This document shows, in pieces, positions 20,365 through 23,399 of a DNA stretch of 23,399 bases; position 1 is the stretch's first letter; every line of letters starts with the position of its first letter. Source of the DNA: Clostridiales bacterium UBA3259 (GTDB lineage Bacteria > Bacillota_A > Clostridia > Oscillospirales > Oscillospiraceae); assembly GCA_002362625.1 (NCBI GenBank), contig DEUP01000026.1, positions 1-23,399 on the forward strand. The letters are read 5' to 3'. Under the pieces are notes generated by a model. That model did no database searches. It saw only the letters and a program-made list of their open reading frames with translations, and was not told where the DNA came from. A program made the translations under genes and the position numbers.

Positions 20365-20418
20365 TAGCCGCCCTTTTTTCGTCAATGGAATCGGAAATTT
20401 CCGGGCCGGATAAAAGTA

Positions 20419-20450
20419 TTCCGATTACCCCAATAAAAGGGTAATCGGAA
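20419..20450 (-). terminator. Hairpin after the acyl-CoA dehydratase activase-type gene
   Basis: TTCCGATTACCC (20419-20430) and GGGTAATCGGAA (20439-20450) form a perfect 12-bp stem with an 8-nt loop, 6 nt past the stop at 20457. On the minus strand it is followed by TACTTTTAT, a poor T-tract, so termination may be weak. Confidence 0.65.
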
Positions 20451-20456
20451 CATTCC

Positions 20457-23399
20457 TTATGTGGTAGCGGCCTTTTCTCCCGCCTTGTCCTCCGAAAGCG
20501 TCCGCGCAAGGTTCTTCTGGGCAACCGACAGCATGAGCTTAATCCGGTTCAGCTGATTGACCTCGGACGCGCCGGGGTCATAGTCCACCGCGGAAATATT
20601 CGCCTGGGGATAGGTCTTTCGCAGCGCCTTGATGACGCCCTTGCCCACCACATGGTTGGGAAGACACGCAAAGGGCTGAATGCAGATGATGTTGGGAACG
20701 CCGCCCGTGAGCAGCTCCACCATCTCTCCCGTCAGGAACCATCCTTCTCCGTACTGGTTGCCCAGGGACAGGAAGGGCTTGGTCATCTCCGCCACCTGTT
20801 CAATGGGCGTCGGGGCCTCAAACCGCCGGCTTTTTTGTAGTGCCTTGATGGCAGGACGGCGGGCCGCCCGGATCAGCTTCACCGCGGCGTTGGCCGTCAG
20901 CTCTGCCGTACCCTTGGCACCCAGGAATTCGTGCTTGTAAATCCCGTTATACACGCAGTAGTTGAAGAAGTCCATCATGTCCGGCACGATGGCCTCCGCC
21001 CCTTCCCGTTCCAGCAGCTCCACCACATGGTTGTTGGCCAGGGGCATGTACTTCACCAGGATCTCTCCTACAACGCCCACCCGGGGCTTTCTCAGGTTCT
21101 CGTCAATGGGCAGCTTATCAAAGGCATCCACGATGCCGGCACAGACGGCGCCATATTTCCAGGTGGTTTTGGGATTTGTAAGAGAGTCAATGCAGATACT
21201 CTTCCACTTCTCATGGAGCGCATCGGCGGAACCGGGCGCCGCCTCATAGGGACGCACCCGATACAGGCACCGCAGGAACAGGTCCCCGTAGACCACTGCC
21301 CGGAGGGCGTCCCGCACCAGCCCCACGCTCAAGCGGAAGCCCTCGTTTTTCTCCATGCCGTTGGCATTCAAAGAGATCACGGGAATGTGGCTCATGCCCG
21401 CCTTACTTAGGGCACGGCGGATAAAGCCCACATAGTTGCTGGCCCGGCAGCAGCCGCCGGTCTGGCTCATGAAAATCGCCAGATGATCCGTGTCGTATTC
21501 CCCGGACAGCACCGCCTCCATGATCTGCCCAACTACCGTAATGGAAGGGTAGCAGGCGTCATTGTTGACGTACTTCAGCCCCGTGTCGATGGCCGACCGG
21601 TCGTCGTTATCCAGCACCACCACATTGTAGCCATGCTTGCGGAACACCGGCTCCAAAATATCGAAGTGCATGGGGCTCATCTGGGGCGCCAGAATGGTGT
21701 ACCGGGCCTTTCGCATTTCCTCGGTAAACTCCGCCCGACGGTATTCCCCAGGCTGAGCCTGGGCCAGAATGCCCTTCTTCTCCCGCATCTTCATGGCCGC
21801 CAGCAAACTGCGGATCCGGATGCGGACTGCCCCCAGATTGTTCACTTCGTCGATTTTCAGCAGGGTGTAGAGCTTGTTGCTCCCCTCCAGAATCTCGCTG
21901 ACCTGATCGGTGGTGACAGCGTCCAGGCCGCAGCCGAAGGAATTCAGCTGGATCAGCTCCAGATCGTTGCGCTGGGAGATGTACTCCGCGGCGGCATAGA
22001 GCCGGGAATGGTACACCCACTGATCCAGCACCCGAAGCTTCTGACCCTTTCGGTTCTCCAAGGGGAGGCTGTCCTCCGTGAAGACTGTCAGACCGTAGGC
22101 GGCAATCAGCTCGGCAATGCCGTGGTTGACCTCCGGGTCAAGATGGTAGGGCCGACCCGCCAGGACAATTCCCTTCCCGCCCCGGGCTTCCATCTCCGCC
22201 AGGGTCTGTGCTCCCTGACGGCGGATGTCCGCCTTGGCGTTTTGCTGCTCCTCCCATGCCAGATGGACGGCAGTGCGGACGGTCTGCTCCGGAATATCCC
22301 AGGTTTCCTTGCACAGCCGAACCAGCCGGTCAGCGGCAATTTTCTCGCTGGTGAAGGCCATAAAGGGACGGATGTACCGGACATCCCCCTCCACCACCGC
22401 CTCCACGTTGTTTTTCAGATTCTCCGCGTAGGATACCACCATGGGGCAGTTGTAATGGTTCTGAGCGCCCGGGTTCTCCTGGTGCTCATAGAACACACAG
22501 GGATGGAAAATGGTTTTGATGCCCTTATTTATCAGCCACTGTACATGGCCGTGGGAGAGCTTCGCTGGATAGCATTCCGATTCCGAGGGGATGCTCTCCA
22601 TGCCCAGCTCGTAGATTTTCCGGGTGGAGAAGGGAGACAGAATCACCCGGAAGCCCAGTTCCCGGAAGAAGGTCGCCCAAAAGGGATAGTTTTCGTACAT
22701 GTTCAGCACTCTGGGAATGCCGATGGTGCCTCTGGGCGCGTCCTTTTCCGGCAGCGGCGAATAGTGAAACATCCGCTTCTGCTTATAGGCAAACAGGTTG
22801 GGGGCGGATTTGTGCTCCACTGTGTCCCCCAGGCCCTTTTCGCACCGGTTGCCCGTGATGTGGCTCCGGCCTCCGGGGAAGGTGCTCACCGTGAGCATGC
22901 AGTTGTTGGCGCAGCCGCCGCACCGGCGGGTGGAGGAGGTATAGGTCAGAGACAGAATCTCCTCCATGGGCAGCATAGTGCTTTCCTGTCCGGTGTAATT
23001 TCCCCGGGCCACCAGAGCCGCGCCGAAGGCGCCCATCAGGCCGGAAATATCCGGGCAGGTGGCCTCCACCCCAGCGATCTTTTCAAAGGCCCGAAGGACC
23101 GCCTGATTGTAGAAGGTGCCGCCCTGCACCACAATGTGCCGTCCCAGGTCATTGGCGCAGGACAGCTTGATGACCTTAAACAGGGCGTTTTTGATTACGG
23201 AATAGGCAAGGCCGGCGGAGATGTCGGAGATCTCCGCCCCTTCCTTTTGGGCCTGCTTGACGTTGGAGTTCATGAACACCGTACACCGGGTACCCAAGTC
23301 CACAGGATGCTGGGCAAACCGGCCCAGCTCTCCGAAGTCCTTGGCGCTGTAGCCCAGGGAGGCGGCAAAGTTCTCAATAAAGGAGCCGCAGCCGGAGGA
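20457..23399 (-). CDS. 2-hydroxyacyl-CoA dehydratase activase-type giant protein (partial)
   Basis: Partial at the right edge: the frame stays open to base 23399, so 980 residues are seen and the true start lies outside. The visible N-terminal part is the end of a BadF/BcrA/HgdC-type ASKHA ATPase domain, with GCGSFIENFAASLG at the very edge and HIVVQGGTFYNQAVLRAFEK. A cysteine-rich segment (CGGCANNCM) follows, then a DUF2229-type region (GIPRVLNMYENYPFWATFFR; ESECYPAKLSHGHV). A second half resembles HgdB-like dehydratase subunits (NSFGCGLDAVTTDQVSEILE; GGCCRASNYVGFIRRAL). Such fusions are common in anaerobic Firmicutes; an electron-activating role is inferred from the ATPase, but the dehydratase substrate is unknown. 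Confidence 0.88.
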   Translation of the reverse strand, partial: SSGCGSFIENFAASLGYSAKDFGELGRFAQHPVDLGTRCTVFMNSNVKQAQKEGAEISDISAGLAYSVIKNALFKVIKLSCANDLGRHIVVQGGTFYNQAVLRAFEKIAGVEATCPDISGLMGAFGAALVARGNYTGQESTMLPMEEILSLTYTSSTRRCGGCANNCMLTVSTFPGGRSHITGNRCEKGLGDTVEHKSAPNLFAYKQKRMFHYSPLPEKDAPRGTIGIPRVLNMYENYPFWATFFRELGFRVILSPFSTRKIYELGMESIPSESECYPAKLSHGHVQWLINKGIKTIFHPCVFYEHQENPGAQNHYNCPMVVSYAENLKNNVEAVVEGDVRYIRPFMAFTSEKIAADRLVRLCKETWDIPEQTVRTAVHLAWEEQQNAKADIRRQGAQTLAEMEARGGKGIVLAGRPYHLDPEVNHGIAELIAAYGLTVFTEDSLPLENRKGQKLRVLDQWVYHSRLYAAAEYISQRNDLELIQLNSFGCGLDAVTTDQVSEILEGSNKLYTLLKIDEVNNLGAVRIRIRSLLAAMKMREKKGILAQAQPGEYRRAEFTEEMRKARYTILAPQMSPMHFDILEPVFRKHGYNVVVLDNDDRSAIDTGLKYVNNDACYPSITVVGQIMEAVLSGEYDTDHLAIFMSQTGGCCRASNYVGFIRRALSKAGMSHIPVISLNANGMEKNEGFRLSVGLVRDALRAVVYGDLFLRCLYRVRPYEAAPGSADALHEKWKSICIDSLTNPKTTWKYGAVCAGIVDAFDKLPIDENLRKPRVGVVGEILVKYMPLANNHVVELLEREGAEAIVPDMMDFFNYCVYNGIYKHEFLGAKGTAELTANAAVKLIRAARRPAIKALQKSRRFEAPTPIEQVAEMTKPFLSLGNQYGEGWFLTGEMVELLTGGVPNIICIQPFACLPNHVVGKGVIKALRKTYPQANISAVDYDPGASEVNQLNRIKLMLSVAQKNLARTLSEDKAGEKAATT

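Noticed and set aside
18820..20367. Long plus-strand open frame (515 codons) opposite the MATE gene
   Set aside because: It starts inside the LrgB-like gene, runs through a terminator and is His/Gln/Gly rich with no domain; shadow frame.
20301..20385. Upstream extension of the MATE protein to a 484-residue form
   Set aside because: The extra 28 codons cover the mapped promoter and lack a ribosome binding site; the shorter start has GGAGG in place.
1..23399. CRISPR arrays or insertion sequences
   Set aside because: No regularly spaced direct repeats, no DDE or HUH transposase frames and no terminal inverted repeats with target duplications were seen.

Overview
The window reads as a chromosomal segment of an anaerobic, fermentative member of the Clostridia, most likely a gut Oscillospiraceae-type bacterium. 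This is inferred from an N-terminally extended ribosomal protein L27 paired with its Prp protease, a large 2-hydroxyacyl-CoA dehydratase activase-type protein, citrate-fermentation genes, strong AGGAGG ribosome binding sites and sigma70-type promoters with 17-base spacers. No species can be named from the sequence alone.

Layout. 1-3660: a GtrII-like membrane glycosyltransferase (-), a YgjV-type membrane protein (+) and an AraC-family regulator (-) whose promoter abuts a long hairpin. 3663-6890 (all -): the conserved block rplU-prp-rpmA and obgE, split by a reductase/acetyltransferase pair and an internal terminator. 7094-7599 (+): a NusG-domain-II exported or anchored protein and tRNA-Val(GAC).

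7580-14041 is an integrated mobile element in the 3' end of tRNA-Val. It is flanked by a perfect 21-bp direct repeat of the tRNA 3' end. It carries a large serine recombinase, a coupled hypothetical gene and a phage-type repressor (-). Facing them (+) are eroded phage genes: a truncated small protein, an N-terminally truncated reverse transcriptase, two small conserved phage-like proteins and a holin. The holin is broken into a thioredoxin-reductase fragment, followed by a small redox set (DUF6132-like membrane protein, 2[4Fe-4S] ferredoxin, NapH-like membrane iron-sulfur protein) and the C-terminal stub of an AAA ATPase. The structure suggests two elements once stood in tandem at this tRNA and collapsed by deletion.

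14210-17739 is a decaying citrate-lyase locus. citC and a citX-citG fusion are intact. The LysR regulator is reduced to its helix-turn-helix, citD has lost its middle, and a CitMHS-type transporter is internally deleted. 17809-18853 is an LrgA/LrgB (CidA/CidB) pair. 18931-20301 is a MATE exporter. 20457 to the right edge is most of a giant acyl-CoA dehydratase activase-type protein, cut by the window.

The most notable structure is at the left end of the element. The shared core encodes, antisense, the last codons of the recombinase. Immediately inside the element is a hairpin plus T-run that can serve as a replacement terminator for the tRNA, while the original-looking tRNA terminator now lies beyond the right repeat, 6.4 kb away.
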